Shown piece by piece: positions 1 to 8,625 of a stretch of 34,881 nucleotides of DNA; the stretch's first letter is position 1, and every line of letters begins with the position of its first letter. The DNA is from Actinomycetes bacterium. GTDB lineage: Bacteria > Actinomycetota > Acidimicrobiia > Acidimicrobiales > UBA8190. The DNA is taken from contig JAKAYQ010000012.1 in the NCBI GenBank assembly GCA_021826725.1, forward strand, positions 1 through 34,881, written 5' to 3'. Below the pieces are notes generated by a model, which searched no databases, had not been told where the DNA came from, and saw nothing but the letters and a program-made list of their open reading frames with translations. Both the position numbers and the translations under genes were made by a program.

Positions 1-2558
1 TGGTGGCTGCATGCCACCACCCCGGGGCGGATCCCCTCGGTGATCCATGCCCGCCCGACGAAGTGACCGATGTCGGTCTCGACTCGTACCAGGTCGCCCG
101 TGGCGGTGATGCCCAGGCGCCCAGCGTCGGCCGGATGGATCCACACCGGGTTCGCATGCGCCAGCTCGTCGAGCCACTTGGCGTTGGCCGAACGCGTGTG
201 GATCTGTGTGGGGAGCCGGAACGTGGACAGCAGGACCATCTGGTCGGGCGCCATGTTCGCCGGGTGGACATGGCTCCGGATGTAACCAGGCACCGCATGC
301 TCTGGCCAGCCCCACGAGGCCAGCGTCGACGAGTAGAACTCGAGCCGCCCCGATGGCGTCGGGAACCCGCGTCGCACCTCGCCGTCGACCATCACGCCCA
401 CTGCACGGCGCCCGTCGCCGTCGGGAAGCGGAGCACCCACCGGCGCGATGTTGGGCCCGGTGGGCGCCGGCACCGCGCTGTAGACCCGGCCATGGGTAGA
501 AACGCGCACGTCGGCCAGCTCCTCGGGCGGAACCGGTTGGTCGAAGAGCGCTCCCTGGCCCCGGGTGATCTCGAAGGCTCCATAGCGCCGCATGTACTGC
601 AGCGGGGTCAGGCCCTGCGCCGTCGCCGCCTCGGGCAGCCCGGGGACCGAGTGTTCGAACATCCACGCGTAGTACTCGTCGACGGTCAGCTTCTGCCCGG
701 GGTGGGCCCGGGACTCGTGGTGCTGGCGGATGCCAAGCGACCCGTCGGGGTCGATTCGCCAGCTCAGCTCGGTCCAGAGCTCGTTCTCCTCCCACACCTC
801 GCCGGGGTTTGCCTGGCGGGTGTCCCCGACAGCCTCCCCCAGACGCTCGCGAGCAGCGCGAAGCACCGGTTGGCGGAACCCGATCCACTGCCCGTCGTAC
901 TGCTCGTACGAGTGGGTGTCGTGCCGCTCGGAAGCCAAACCCACGGGCAGAACCCAGTCGGCGAAGTAGGCCGACTCGTTCCACGTCGGGGTGAGCGCCA
1001 CGTGGCAGCCGACCAGTTCCTCGTCAGCGAGGACCTCCAACCAGGTCAGGCCATCGGGGTTCGTCCACACCGGGTTGTAGACCCGGGTGAAGTAGGTGTC
1101 GAGCCGCCCCCGCCCGTCTTTGAGGAAGTGGGGCAGCAGGAACGACAGCTCGTTCTGCGCCAGGGGGAACTCCAGCGGCCACGACAGGTCCTGCCACACC
1201 TGCGGGTGCGGAGGCTGGTGGATGGGTCGCGGCACGAACTTGTTGTAGGCGTTGGGGAACGTGCCGCCCTCGGTTGCCACCGCGCCGAGCAAGGCGGCGA
1301 GGAAGAAGGCGGTGCGGCTCACCTGCCAGCCGCCGAGATTGCCCGCCGCGGCAGAGCGCCAAGAGTGGCAGGAGAATCGAGTACCGGCCCCGGCCACGAC
1401 CTCGGCCACCTCGGCCAGCGTCGCGGCGTCGATACCCGACTCGGCCGCGGCGAATTCGAAGGTGAACTCGGCGTACAGTTCCCCCAGCACGAGCTCGAAC
1501 GATTCGAAGCACTGCGGCAGGTCGGGCCGGCAGGCAGCAAGGTGCTCCTCCCAGTTCCACCAGCGTCGGATGAACTCGCGGTCGTGGCGCTTCGTCTCGA
1601 TGATGTGGCGGGCGATGGCCAGATTGATGGCCGCCTCCGAACCCGGCTGCGGCGACAGCCAGAAATCCGCGTGGGTGGCCGTGTTCGACAGGCGGGTGTC
1701 GAGCACGATGACCTTCGCCCCCCGGGCTCGAGCCTCGGTGATCCGCTGCGCATGCGGGTTGAAGTAGTGCCCGGTCTCGAGATGCGAGCTGATCAGGTAG
1801 ATGACGTCGGCATTGGCGTGGTCGGGGCTGGGGCGGTCGATCCCGGTCCAGAACTGGAAGCCGGTGCGCCCCCCGCTCGAGCACACGTTGGTATGCGAAT
1901 TGTGCCCGTCGACACCCCAGCTGGCCAGCACACGCTCGGTGAACCCATCCTCACCGGGTCGGCCGATGTGGACCATGATCTCGTTCTGCCGCCCCTCGAG
2001 CAGGGCGGCGCGAATGCGGCCGGCGATGACGTCGAGCGCCTCGTCCCAGCCGACCCGCTCCCAGCGGCCCTCGCCACGGGCACCCACCCGCCGCATCGGG
2101 TACAGGATGCGATCGGGGTCGGTGACCTGGTTGATCGTCGCCGGGCCCTTGGCGCAGTTCCGTCCCCGGGACCCGGGGTGCTCGGGATTGCCTTCGAACT
2201 TGCGCACCTGCAGCGTGTCCCGGTCGACGTAGGCGAGCAGCCCGCACGCCGACTCGCAGTTGAAGCAGGTCGTGGGCACCAGCATGCTCCGGCGCTCGAC
2301 CCGACGCGGCCACGATCGGCTGTCCAGCTCCACCCAGTCGTCCCACCGCTCCTTGGGCGGGAACGCGCCCAGCCCGACACCGGACGGGCCGGGGTAGAAG
2401 GTCTCACCGCGGGCTTCGGTGGCCGAACGCGACGCGAGGACCCGGGCGCCCAGCGCAGCGAAATCGACATCGTCTTCGCCCGCACCACCCGTCCCGCCGC
2501 CTGCGTCGGCACCACTACCAGTGCCGGCCGAGTCCACGCCGCTGCTGTCGATCGTCAT
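1..2558 (-). CDS. Molybdopterin oxidoreductase, PsrA/SoeA-like catalytic subunit (C-terminus cut by window edge)
   Basis: Catalytic subunit of a DMSO-reductase-family (CISM) molybdoenzyme, expected to carry bis-MGD and one [4Fe-4S] cluster. About 852 residues are visible, ending in VVACSH, near the usual start of the C-terminal cofactor-binding domain. The cluster ligands are C98, C101 and C105 (CFNCESAC), and C135 (GRNCAKG). A likely Mo-ligand cysteine lies near residue 226 in HTNVCSSGGRTG. The ATG is preceded by GGGAGA at about 7 nt. It starts 37 nt after the FeS/NrfD fusion gene, so the two form one operon. The N-terminus is Gly/Ser/Asp-rich and has no twin-arginine signal, suggesting a cytoplasmic site. 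The substrate cannot be read from sequence: polysulfide, thiosulfate, sulfite (SoeA-like) or another oxyanion are all possible. Confidence 0.88.
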   Translation of the reverse strand, partial: MTIDSSGVDSAGTGSGADAGGGTGGAGEDDVDFAALGARVLASRSATEARGETFYPGPSGVGLGAFPPKERWDDWVELDSRSWPRRVERRSMLVPTTCFNCESACGLLAYVDRDTLQVRKFEGNPEHPGSRGRNCAKGPATINQVTDPDRILYPMRRVGARGEGRWERVGWDEALDVIAGRIRAALLEGRQNEIMVHIGRPGEDGFTERVLASWGVDGHNSHTNVCSSGGRTGFQFWTGIDRPSPDHANADVIYLISSHLETGHYFNPHAQRITEARARGAKVIVLDTRLSNTATHADFWLSPQPGSEAAINLAIARHIIETKRHDREFIRRWWNWEEHLAACRPDLPQCFESFELVLGELYAEFTFEFAAAESGIDAATLAEVAEVVAGAGTRFSCHSWRSAAAGNLGGWQVSRTAFFLAALLGAVATEGGTFPNAYNKFVPRPIHQPPHPQVWQDLSWPLEFPLAQNELSFLLPHFLKDGRGRLDTYFTRVYNPVWTNPDGLTWLEVLADEELVGCHVALTPTWNESAYFADWVLPVGLASERHDTHSYEQYDGQWIGFRQPVLRAARERLGEAVGDTRQANPGEVWEENELWTELSWRIDPDGSLGIRQHHESRAHPGQKLTVDEYYAWMFEHSVPGLPEAATAQGLTPLQYMRRYGAFEITRGQGALFDQPVPPEELADVRVSTHGRVYSAVPAPTGPNIAPVGAPLPDGDGRRAVGVMVDGEVRRGFPTPSGRLEFYSSTLASWGWPEHAVPGYIRSHVHPANMAPDQMVLLSTFRLPTQIHTRSANAKWLDELAHANPVWIHPADAGRLGITATGDLVRVETDIGHFVGRAWITEGIRPGVVACSH

Positions 2559-2595
2559 ACGGATCTCCCTACCGGGCGCGTCGCCCCGGGTGCGG

Positions 2596-4119
2596 TCATG
2601 CCAGCGGCACCGACTGGCCGGCCTGTACATACGCGTGCTCGTGAAGCCCGAGCCCCACGAGTGCCAGGGGGACCGCCGCCACCCCGATCCACGGTGCAGC
2701 GACCGCGGCGAGGACCAGGACCACCCCGACCCAGAAGAACGCGGCGAACCGCCCCCGAGTCATCTCGTCCACTGCCAGCTCGGCGTGGGCCGTGACGTGG
2801 TGCGGCGTGGTCTCGCCGACCACCATCGCCAGGTGCGCGGCCGCTGCGCTGGCCAACACCAAACGCATGTCGCGCAGGGCACCATCCGAGCCGATGATCT
2901 CAGCCGCCGCCAGCAACGCCGCCGCCCCGACCATGGCCGCTTGGACGACGAGGTGCGGGGCGAGCAGCGGGTTCTGCCAAAGGTCCCGAGCCTTGGCCTG
3001 AGCGAAGAGGAACGCCGTGTACGCAGCGGTCATGACACCGAGGGGCAGGGCGAACCCGGCCAGGATCTTTGACGCACCGACAGACCCCAGGCCACCCGCG
3101 ATGAGCTCGGCGACGAGGATGGCGCCATAGCCACCGATGACCATGCCGCCGCGCACCAGCCAACTCCGCCACTGCGGCCGGGTGAACAGCATCCAGAACC
3201 GCCACGGATGCTTCAAGTCCCACACGAGCAGGATGCCGGTAACACCGAGCATGGCCAATGAGACCGACGGGGCCACCCAGCGGAACAGCGTGCCGGACCA
3301 CGACAGCGTGCCGGCAAGCACCAGTGCCAGCGCCACCAGGTACGTCCCCGCGGCCAGGCCCTTGGTCCAGGTGTAGAGGCTGACCCGCCAGCCCCACGGC
3401 GCGCGATGGGGCACGTCGTAGGAGAGGAGCGCCGCCGCACTCGAATTGGCGTGGCGGGGATGGCCCGAGATGACCTGTTGCGACAGGGAAGGCGGGACCC
3501 GGTCGGCACCCTGGGTGGCCCAGGCGAACAGACCGCCCGGCGGGCGCCGAGCCGCCAGTGGGTCCAGGGTCGCCTGGTGTGCTCCTTTGTAGAAGAGGCC
3601 CGGGCGCGTCTCCTTTTCGGGGCGGCGCACCGTCACCGGCTCGCGCTGCACGATCCTGGCGACAGCGGACGTCGGATCGGTGATGTCGCCGACCAGGATG
3701 GCCTCAGTCGGGCACACCACCACGCACGCCGGCTCCAGCCCGATGTCGAGCCGGTGGGCGCAGAAATTGCACTTCTCCGCGGAATGGTCCTCGGGGTTGA
3801 TGAAGATGGCGTCGTACGGGCATGCCGCCATGCACGCCTTGCACCCGATGCACGCGGCCTTGTCGAAATCGACAATCCCATCCGGGCGGCGGACCATGGC
3901 GGCCGTCGGGCAGGCAGAAACGCATGGTGCGTCCTCGCACTGGTTGCAGCGCGTGACTTGGAATGCCCGTCGCACTAGGGGGAACCGGCCCACGTCGACG
4001 GACTTGACGTAGGTGCGGGTGACACCGATCGGCACGTCGTTCTCGCTCTTGCACGCCGTCGTGCAGGCATGGCAGCCGATGCAGCGGGTCTGGTCGAGCA
4101 CCTTTACCCATCGAGGCAC
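2596..4119 (-). CDS. Fused four-cluster ferredoxin subunit and NrfD/PsrC-type quinone-reactive membrane subunit
   Basis: Electron-transfer and membrane partner of the adjacent molybdoenzyme, combining what are usually separate PsrB and PsrC proteins in 507 residues. Residues 1-160 hold sixteen cysteines in four [4Fe-4S] motifs: C13/16/19/23, C58/61/66/70, C90/93/96/100 and C117/120/132/136. From about residue 240 there are eight or so hydrophobic segments with NrfD-family features (WTKGLAAGTYL, DLKHPWRFW, GETTPHHVTAH). There is no Tat signal, so the FeS domain should face the cytoplasm. The start is GTG with a weak ribosome site, 38 nt after the gntR stop. A later GTG at codon 7 is possible but would trim little. 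The fusion itself is clear; the direction of electron flow (to or from quinone) is not. Confidence 0.88.
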   Translation of the reverse strand: MPRWVKVLDQTRCIGCHACTTACKSENDVPIGVTRTYVKSVDVGRFPLVRRAFQVTRCNQCEDAPCVSACPTAAMVRRPDGIVDFDKAACIGCKACMAACPYDAIFINPEDHSAEKCNFCAHRLDIGLEPACVVVCPTEAILVGDITDPTSAVARIVQREPVTVRRPEKETRPGLFYKGAHQATLDPLAARRPPGGLFAWATQGADRVPPSLSQQVISGHPRHANSSAAALLSYDVPHRAPWGWRVSLYTWTKGLAAGTYLVALALVLAGTLSWSGTLFRWVAPSVSLAMLGVTGILLVWDLKHPWRFWMLFTRPQWRSWLVRGGMVIGGYGAILVAELIAGGLGSVGASKILAGFALPLGVMTAAYTAFLFAQAKARDLWQNPLLAPHLVVQAAMVGAAALLAAAEIIGSDGALRDMRLVLASAAAAHLAMVVGETTPHHVTAHAELAVDEMTRGRFAAFFWVGVVLVLAAVAAPWIGVAAVPLALVGLGLHEHAYVQAGQSVPLA

Positions 4120-4157
4120 GGGAGCCGCAAGAACGTCTGACCCCCTGCCGACGGCGC

Positions 4158-5153
4158 CTATTGGAGGACCTCGTCGCCGGCCGCCGTCGGAAGTAGGCGC
4201 AGCACAGGTGGGTCACCCGCTCGACCCGCAACACGCTCACCGGTCACCTCGCCTGCCCCGCTCCCCGGCGCCGGCCACTCACCCACCAGGGCGAAGCGAT
4301 CCCCGCGCAGGACCGTGCGCCGCACCTCGAGCGGGCGACCACCCGCCCACGTCCGGCGCTCCACCAGGAAGACCGCCTCGTCACGCGGAAGACGCAACAC
4401 GGTGCGCTCGTGCGCGGAGGGCAGCACCGGGCGCACCTGCTCGCGCCCGCCGTCGGGTGCCACGCCGCACCGGGTGGCCAGCTCATCGTAGAGCGCCGTA
4501 TGCCGGAAGTCGGCGTCCAGCAACGGGCGAGCCACGGTGGCGGGCATCCACGCCTGGTCCACGGCCAGCGGCGCTCCGCCAGCCAGTCGGACACGTTCCA
4601 GGTACACCATGGTCTCGTCGGCTGCCAGGCCGAGCTGGGCGGCGACCGCTGTGTCCGTCCGCTCGTCGAGAGCGAGCACGTCGCTCGTCTGGTGGGCACC
4701 TTGCGCCTCGATGGTCCGGAACAAGCTGTAGAGGCTCCCGAGTGGCTGCTCGAACTCCGCAGGACGGACCCGGCTCCCCCGGCCACGCTGGCGCTCGACC
4801 AGCCCATCGAGCACGAGATGGCGAACGGCTTCGCGCACCGTCTGGCGGGACACGCCGAAGCGGGCCATGAGCGCCACGTCGGTGGGGAAGGCAGCCCCGA
4901 GCTCACCCGACTCGACCTGCCGGCGCAGCTCTCCGGCCAGCTGGGACCACAGCGGGACCGGGCTGCGCCGGTCGAGCACTACCGGCGTGACAGGAGGGCG
5001 GGTCGACAGCGGTGTCGAGCCACTGCGTGCGCCGGGATCGCCCGCATCTCCCGCACCGTCCACATCACCGGTGGAGCGGTCCGGTGCCGGCCGGGTAGAG
5101 CGACCAACGCCCTCGGGTGGCTGCGCACGGTTGCGCACACGAGCGGCGGACAT
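4158..5153 (-). CDS. GntR/UTRA (HutC-type) transcriptional regulator
   Basis: Probable ligand-responsive repressor of its own operon with the downstream molybdoenzyme genes. The 331-residue protein has a disordered N-terminus of about 60 residues and a GntR winged helix near residues 65-130 (PLWSQLAGELRRQV, FPTDVALMARFGVSRQTVREAV). A UTRA ligand domain follows, with conserved LERVRLAGGAPLAVDQAWMP and FLVERRTWAGGRPLEVRRTVLRGDRF. I chose the ATG at 5153 because a consensus-like promoter ends just before it. An upstream TTG in the same frame lies inside the -35 box, so it cannot be the start from this promoter. The gene is divergent from the MshB-like gene. The ligand is unknown; UTRA domains often bind sugars or amino-acid-like acids. 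Confidence 0.9.
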   Translation of the reverse strand: MSAARVRNRAQPPEGVGRSTRPAPDRSTGDVDGAGDAGDPGARSGSTPLSTRPPVTPVVLDRRSPVPLWSQLAGELRRQVESGELGAAFPTDVALMARFGVSRQTVREAVRHLVLDGLVERQRGRGSRVRPAEFEQPLGSLYSLFRTIEAQGAHQTSDVLALDERTDTAVAAQLGLAADETMVYLERVRLAGGAPLAVDQAWMPATVARPLLDADFRHTALYDELATRCGVAPDGGREQVRPVLPSAHERTVLRLPRDEAVFLVERRTWAGGRPLEVRRTVLRGDRFALVGEWPAPGSGAGEVTGERVAGRAGDPPVLRLLPTAAGDEVLQ

Positions 5154-5160
5154 GCCAGCT

Positions 5161-5189
5161 ATTGTCCGAAAGATCGGACTATTTGTCAA
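5161..5189 (-). promoter_or_regulatory. gntR promoter with operator dyad between -35 and -10
   Basis: On the minus strand there is a perfect -35 TTGACA (5184-5189), a 17-bp spacer and a -10 GACAAT (5161-5166). Seven nt then lead to the ATG at 5153, so the transcript should be leaderless. A perfect 6-bp inverted repeat, GTCCGA-N4-TCGGAC (5164-5179), fills the spacer and overlaps the -10. This is the classic place for a steric repressor site, most simply for GntR itself. Confidence 0.75.
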
Positions 5190-5311
5190 CCAAGGACATC
5201 AAGCCCGGAACGGCGCGCCGATCGCCCACCCCACCTTCGATCGCAGAACCCCAGGACCGACGGACGTCGCCCCAGAGCGCCGGTCCGCCCGACCAGCCGG
5301 TCGAACCGCCC

Positions 5312-5317
5312 TACGCT
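5312..5317 (+). promoter_or_regulatory. -10 element of leaderless MshB-like gene
   Basis: TACGCT followed by 6 nt and the GTG at 5324. The same spacing is seen at several other genes here. No good -35 is visible. Confidence 0.5.
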
Positions 5318-5323
5318 GGGCTC

Positions 5324-6142
5324 GTGCCCGACCCCCTCACGCTCATGGCCGTGCATGCCCATCCCGACGACGAATCGCTCGGGACCGGCGGCATCCTCGC
5401 CCGCTACAGCGACGAAGGCGTGCGAACCGTATTGGTCACGTGCACCGACGGCGACCTGGGCGATGCCCCAGGTGGCGTGAAGCCCGACGATCCCGCTCAC
5501 GACCCCACTGCGGTGGTGGCCACGCGCCGGGCCGAGCTCCAGGCCAGCTGCGCCGCTCTCGGAGTGCAGCACCTGGAGCTGCTCGGATACCGCGACTCGG
5601 GCATGGAGGGATGGCCCCAGAACGATCAGCCAGGATCGTTCTGGACCGTCCCGGTGGCCGACGCCACAGCGAGGCTGGCCATCCTGATGGAGCGCTACCG
5701 CCCGCAGGTGGTGGTGACCTACGACGCACACGGCATGTACGGGCACCCCGACCACATCCAGGCCCACCGGGCCACCATGGCCGCCGCCGCGTCGACCGGC
5801 GTACCCGACAAGCTGTACCACACGGCCATCCCCCGCTCCGCTCTCGCCGGCTTCGCCGCCGTCCTTCGCTCGGAAGGCATCGAACTACCTCACGGGCTTG
5901 AGGACGACCCCGACTTCGGCACGCCCGACGAGCTCGTGACCACTGTCGTCGACTGCTCAGCGGTCGCCGGGCGCAAGTACGACAGCCTTGCGGCACATGC
6001 CAGCCAGTCGGACAACATCTTCTTCCTCGGACTCGGAAGGGACGTCTTCGCCCAGCTCATGGGCATGGAGGCGTTCGTCCGGGCATACGACCGCACCGGG
6101 TACCCGGTGCCCGAGCAGGATCTGTTCGCCGGCCTGCGCTGA
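5324..6142 (+). CDS. PIG-L/LmbE-family zinc deacetylase, MshB/Mca-like
   Basis: Zinc-dependent N-acetylglucosaminyl deacetylase family. In actinobacteria the family includes MshB (mycothiol synthesis, GlcNAc-Ins deacetylation) and Mca (mycothiol S-conjugate amidase). The 272-residue protein shows the metal site AHPDDE near residues 12-17 and the second zinc motif YGHPDH with the preceding VVVTYDAHG. The texture (SLGTGGILARYSDEG, VTCTDGDLGD, RDSGMEG) looks closer to MshB than to Mca. I chose GTG 5324 because TACGCT lies 6 nt upstream and the family usually begins a few residues before the AHPDD motif. The reading frame is open further upstream but lacks family similarity. The last 41 bases, including the stop, lie in a 66-bp unit repeated downstream. 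Confidence 0.85.
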   Translation: MPDPLTLMAVHAHPDDESLGTGGILARYSDEGVRTVLVTCTDGDLGDAPGGVKPDDPAHDPTAVVATRRAELQASCAALGVQHLELLGYRDSGMEGWPQNDQPGSFWTVPVADATARLAILMERYRPQVVVTYDAHGMYGHPDHIQAHRATMAAAASTGVPDKLYHTAIPRSALAGFAAVLRSEGIELPHGLEDDPDFGTPDELVTTVVDCSAVAGRKYDSLAAHASQSDNIFFLGLGRDVFAQLMGMEAFVRAYDRTGYPVPEQDLFAGLR

Positions 6143-6268
6143 TCTGCGCTGGGAGCCGGTCGCCACCCCTCGGACCGGTGCCCGGTCACACCACGACCGG
6201 CCACCCGGTGCCCGAGCAGGACCTGTTCGCCGGCCTGCGCCGATCTGCGCTGGGAGCCGGTCGCCACC
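6102..6268 (+). repeat. 66-bp direct repeat spanning the 3' end of the deacetylase gene
   Basis: Copy 1 (6102-6167) contains the last 12 sense codons and stop of the deacetylase gene. Copy 2 (6203-6268) matches at 64 of 66 positions, offset by 101 bp. One difference is silent (GAT/GAC); the other turns the TGA stop into CGA in copy 2. It looks like a relatively recent duplication of a gene end. Copy 2 has no start codon and is not a gene. Confidence 0.85.
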
Positions 6269-6281
6269 GCGGCTGGCGCGC

Positions 6282-6596
6282 TCATCCGACGCGGGTCACC
6301 CGCCGGAACCGCGGCAGGTTCACGGCACCCCACACCAGCGTCGAGAGCGCCCAGCGCGAGGCCGCGCCACCCAGGTCGGCGCGTCGGGCCCGGCGGTAGA
6401 TTGCAGCCGCCTCGACGGTGTGCAGCGCCCATGTGCCGACGACCACGCGGCACATGACGGCACGCTCGGGCAGGGGCACGACTCGTCGAACAGCGGCGTG
6501 CACCCGGTCGTCGAAGACGAGCGCGCCCAGGGCGATCGAGCCCACCAGGCCTGGAACGACGGGCAGGGGACGCGCAGGTCTGGTCAGGCGGAACAT
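6282..6596 (-). CDS. Small membrane protein, DUF4499/TMEM254-like
   Basis: A 104-residue protein with hydrophobic stretches near residues 12-30, 48-66 and 80-95. The spacing and the motifs WALHTVEAAAIYRRAR and WALSTLVWGAVNLPRF resemble the TMEM254/DUF4499 pattern (HxxEAxxAxxxARRRG, then W.LST..FG). The function of that family is unknown. The start is well supported: ATG with AGGAG 6 nt upstream. The gene is divergent from the acyl-CoA ligase gene and convergent with the deacetylase gene. The family assignment is from memory of the pattern and could be wrong; the gene itself looks real. Confidence 0.65.
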   Translation of the reverse strand: MFRLTRPARPLPVVPGLVGSIALGALVFDDRVHAAVRRVVPLPERAVMCRVVVGTWALHTVEAAAIYRRARRADLGGAASRWALSTLVWGAVNLPRFRRVTRVG

Positions 6597-6945
6597 CGGT
6601 GCTCCTCATCCTAGTTGGGCCTTCGGATCGGCAGCGACCGCCGCCACACCGTGCGGCGAACGACGGGTCGTGGCGAACGGCGGGTGGCGGCATCCGCCGA
6701 CGACGGCACCCGCCAACATAATCCGCTTCGGCGGCTGCATCGGCGTCCTATCGAGCAGCGCGGGTCCGGACCACCAGGCACCGGAGCGCACCGGTCGCCT
6801 GCGCCCGTTCGCCCGGCTCGTGCTCGGGGAAGCCAGCGAGATCGGCACCGCTTTCCGCATCGCCGCCAGCGAGGCCGTCAGCACCGTGGCGGCCGGTACC
6901 GAACCCAATGTGATCGCCCACCGCCTGAGCGACCAGACTGGAGCC
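6597..6945. other. Divergent intergenic region before the acyl-CoA ligase
   Basis: A 349-bp gap. The part from about 6800 has coding-like third-position G/C in the ligase frame, with in-frame GTGs near 6820 and 6910, so the ligase could start earlier than annotated. No clear promoter, hairpin or RNA gene was seen. An AT-richer patch (AACATAATCC) near 6714-6723 could hold a -10. Confidence 0.4.
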
Positions 6946-8625
6946 GTGTCCCACAGCCGCAGCCTTTCCCGACGTGCCCCGAGCGTCGCGCTGCACCTCG
7001 TCCGTGGTACCCGGGCTCTGGCCGCCGCCGGCTTGCTGCAGCCCCTGCGACCCGACACGGTCGCGCGTACTGCTCTGGCCGTCATCCACGACGGGCTGTC
7101 ACCCGCCGCCGGCTACGCGTACGGCGCCGCCCGCTTTCCTCGTCGCCTGGCCGTCGTCGACGAGGACGGCGCTCTCACCTACGCCCAGATGGACCGTCGC
7201 ATCGCCGCGATCGCCGGCGCCCTCGCCGGCGCCGGTGTAGGACCAGCGGACCGCGTGGCCCTCCTGTGCCGCAACCACCGCGACTTCGTTCTGGTCACCG
7301 CGGCCGCGTCCAGCTTGGGAGCCGACATCGTCCTGCTCAGCTCGGCGGCGACCGCCCCCGAGGTCGAGACAGCCCTGCGCGGGCAGCACGTCACAGTGGT
7401 CGTCCACGACCCCGACCTCGCCGCCCAGGCTGCCGGGACCGGCTTCGCAGCGGGAGTGCGCCGGATCGCCACCACTGGCAGCTCCGCTGGCCTCGACCCC
7501 AACGTCCCCGGCTGCGCCACCACCGCTCCCGCGGACCGCAGCCACGACGACGCCGGATCCGCTACCACGGCCTTGGACGACCTGCCTCGAGCACCGCGGT
7601 CCCGGCTGCGCCTGGCGCCCCGCCCGGGCAGCCGCTATGTCCTTCTCACCTCGGGTACGACCGGCGTGCCCCGGGGCGCTGCCCGCCGGGCGACGCTCAG
7701 CCTTGACCCGGTGGTCGCCGTGCTCTCCCGGATCCCACTTCACGTCGGAGACGTCACCCTCATCGCTCCACCGCTGTTCCACGCCTGGGGGTTCGCAAAC
7801 CTGGCACTGGCTGTCGGGATGACCTCCACGGTGGTCCTGCGCCGCCGGTTCGACCCCGAGGCGACGCTCGCCGCGATCGCCCAGCACCGGGTGCGGGTGC
7901 TCGTGGCGGTCCCCGCCATGCTCGTCGGCCTGGCGGCCCTACCGGAGCATGTCCGGGGACGATATGACACCTCGTCCTTGCGGCTCGTCGCCTCGAGCGG
8001 CTCGGCGCTGCCAGGCGACCTGGCACTGCGCTTCATGGACATCTTTGGCGACATCCTCTACAACGTCTACGGGTCCACCGAGGCCGCCTGGGCCTCGATC
8101 GCCACCCCTGACGAGCTTCGGCGGGCTCCGCACTGCGCCGGCCGCCCCCCGCTCGGAACCGACCTTCGACTCGTCGACGCCGAAGGGCACACCGCCGCCC
8201 CCGGGGACCAGGGACGCATTCTCGTCCGCAACGCCCTGACGGCGGGCGACTTCGTGGCCACCGGCGACCTGGGCCACATCGACGAGAGCGGCTTGCTCCA
8301 CGTCGACGGGCGCGAAGACGACATGATCGTGTCGGGCGGCGAGAACATCCACCCCCAGGAGGTCGAGGACGTCTTGCTGGCCCATCCTGCCGTCGCCGAG
8401 GTGGCAGTGGTGGGCCGGCCCGACCCTACCTACGGCCAGCGGGTCCACGCCTGCGTCGTCGCGACACCCGGTGCGAACCCGTCGTCCACCGAGCTCAGGG
8501 CCTTTGCCTCCGAACGCCTAGCCCGGTACAAGGTCCCACGTTCGATCGAGCTCGTCGCCAGCCTGCCCCGGACGGCAACGGGCAAACCTCTGCGCCGCCT
8601 GCTCCAGGACCCGGATCACCTGTGA
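6946..8625 (+). CDS. Acyl-CoA ligase (AMP-binding superfamily), FadD2-like
   Basis: ATP-dependent activation of a fatty or carboxylic acid to acyl-CoA via an acyl-adenylate. The 559-residue protein has the phosphate-binding motif YVLLTSGTTGVPRG (Arg where most members have Lys), YGSTEAAW, the adenylate-contacting TGDLGHIDESG, the hinge VDGREDDMIVSGGENIHP and the C-terminal catalytic lysine region PRTATGKPLRR. The N-terminus (LVRGTRALAAAGLLQPLRPD before the core) resembles mycobacterial FadD2, which supports GTG 6946, although earlier in-frame GTGs exist. A low-complexity stretch of about 45 residues precedes the P-loop. The TetR gene on the opposite strand downstream may regulate it. The substrate is unknown. 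Confidence 0.85.
   Translation: MSHSRSLSRRAPSVALHLVRGTRALAAAGLLQPLRPDTVARTALAVIHDGLSPAAGYAYGAARFPRRLAVVDEDGALTYAQMDRRIAAIAGALAGAGVGPADRVALLCRNHRDFVLVTAAASSLGADIVLLSSAATAPEVETALRGQHVTVVVHDPDLAAQAAGTGFAAGVRRIATTGSSAGLDPNVPGCATTAPADRSHDDAGSATTALDDLPRAPRSRLRLAPRPGSRYVLLTSGTTGVPRGAARRATLSLDPVVAVLSRIPLHVGDVTLIAPPLFHAWGFANLALAVGMTSTVVLRRRFDPEATLAAIAQHRVRVLVAVPAMLVGLAALPEHVRGRYDTSSLRLVASSGSALPGDLALRFMDIFGDILYNVYGSTEAAWASIATPDELRRAPHCAGRPPLGTDLRLVDAEGHTAAPGDQGRILVRNALTAGDFVATGDLGHIDESGLLHVDGREDDMIVSGGENIHPQEVEDVLLAHPAVAEVAVVGRPDPTYGQRVHACVVATPGANPSSTELRAFASERLARYKVPRSIELVASLPRTATGKPLRRLLQDPDHL

Noticed and set aside
3-2795. A 930-codon open plus-strand frame across the molybdoenzyme gene
   Set aside because: It is antisense to a gene with full family motifs on the minus strand; its Arg/Pro/His-rich product has no domain. 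High GC removes stops in the opposite frame.
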